This document shows, in pieces, positions 63,599 through 64,000 of a stretch of 64,000 bases of DNA. Location of the stretch: contig CAVVHP010000024.1 in assembly GCA_963748105.1 (NCBI GenBank), positions 1 to 64,000 on the forward strand, given 5' to 3'. The position numbers and the translations under genes were made by a program. Every line of letters starts with the position of its first letter. The first letter of the stretch is position 1. The notes beneath the pieces were generated by a model. It had not been told where the DNA came from, made no database searches, and worked only from the letters and a program-made list of their open reading frames with translations. The stretch comes from JAKAGZ01 sp963748105. GTDB taxonomy: Bacteria > Bacteroidota > Ignavibacteria > Ignavibacteriales > Ignavibacteriaceae.

Positions 63599-64000
63599 CT
63601 ATTTTGCAATTATTGTAATGCCCTTGTTTCCTCTTTTGAAATCAGAATCATCAGCAATGCCGGGATATTTCTGTATGAAATTTTTAGTTTCGTGGTCTCG
63701 ATCAGTAAAATTCTCACCATAAATCACAAACTTTATTAGTCCTTTATTTTTGTTATTCATTAATGATTTCCTGATTTCCACTTTTATTTTCCCACCAATG
63801 CCGGATGATCCATAACCATGAATTATTTTAATTACATTTGCGCCTCTCTTAAATAATTGCGATAAAGAATTATTTAACCTTTTTTCTGCCTCTTCAATAG
63901 TGGGTAGTCCCTTTTCCAGATTAATAATCCCAAATCTTAATTTTTTCCCTTGATTTGTTTTTAAATCAGTTCCACAAAGAGGGCATTTATTTTGAGAAAC
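63599..64000 (-). CDS. Smr-domain protein with zinc finger (partial)
   Basis: Open frame from the window edge (64000) to the stop at 63599, at least 133 codons; the 5' end is outside. A Cys pair CPLC lies at the visible N-terminus, probably half of a zinc finger. Then comes an Smr-type domain: NLEKGLPTIEEAEKRLN, VIKIIHGYGSSGIGGKIKVEIRKSL (the HGxGxG loop) and the tail RGNKGITIIAK. Smr domains nick or cleave nucleic acids. The full domain set cannot be judged from this part. Confidence 0.8.
   Translation of the reverse strand, partial: VSQNKCPLCGTDLKTNQGKKLRFGIINLEKGLPTIEEAEKRLNNSLSQLFKRGANVIKIIHGYGSSGIGGKIKVEIRKSLMNNKNKGLIKFVIYGENFTDRDHETKNFIQKYPGIADDSDFKRGNKGITIIAK

Overview
This AT-rich window most likely comes from an Ignavibacteria-type bacterium (Bacteroidetes/Chlorobi/FCB lineage). 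Evidence seen: C-terminal type IX secretion sorting domains with the NYPNPFN motif, a DUF4835 (PorD-like) protein, a PorV/PorQ-like barrel, a CsgE/F/G curli export set and a serine palmitoyltransferase. The phylum assignment is inference. Four tRNA genes are present (CAT, Ala-GGC, Leu-CAA, Ser-GCT). I saw no rRNA, CRISPR array or intact insertion sequence.

Layout. 1-7.0 kb: a curli secretion operon on the minus strand (CheW-like, LysM-CsgE fusion, CsgF, CsgG), preceded by a good -24/-12 (sigma-54) promoter and an upstream palindrome, with a PAS histidine kinase and NtrC-type regulator pair next door. 7.7-16 kb: tRNA-CAT, MORN-like lipoprotein, HIT protein, an EF-G paralogue broken in at least five places, DUF948/YtxH pair, Maf, SpoIID-like protein, MATE transporter. 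16-22 kb: small redox and stress genes (DoxX, thioredoxin-like, Crp/Fnr, flavodoxin, hydrolase-OsmC, AhpD-like, NrtS-like, DUF302), several frame-disrupted. 22.3-26.5 kb: an operon of porin, sodium:solute symporter, radical SAM enzyme and metallophosphoesterase. 27.3-30.8 kb: a likely ceramide synthesis locus (NAD-dependent reductase, serine palmitoyltransferase, GNAT-like acyltransferase). 30.8-40.4 kb: HEAT-cyclophilin, DUF4835, outer-membrane proteins, NDH-2, hybrid kinase. 40.5-50.1 kb: gltX, glnS, tRNA-Leu with a small GIY-YIG nuclease unit, purD, glycosyltransferase, guaB, acyl-CoA dehydrogenase, tRNA-Ser. 50.5-59.3 kb: a glycan-use cluster (ROK kinase, MFS transporter, MsmK-type ATPase, two glycosidase-like proteins). 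59.3-62.7 kb: a truncated sigma-54 activator, a sorted redox/haem protein, a TPR protein and an intact sigma-54 activator with palindromic upstream sites. 62.7-64 kb: a remnant zone with two tRNA 3' end copies and a transposase fragment, then an Smr-domain protein leaving the window.

The most interesting points are: the LysM-CsgE fusion under apparent sigma-54 control; the compact ceramide locus; the GIY-YIG gene sitting between tRNA-Leu and a second, hairpin-interrupted copy of that tRNA's 3' end; the uncharacterised radical SAM/phosphoesterase/transport operon; and a head-to-head junction near 59.31 kb where two genes lose their 5' ends at the same point. About ten genes carry single-base frame breaks or in-frame stops. 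These may be sequencing or assembly errors or real decay, and raw reads are needed to tell.
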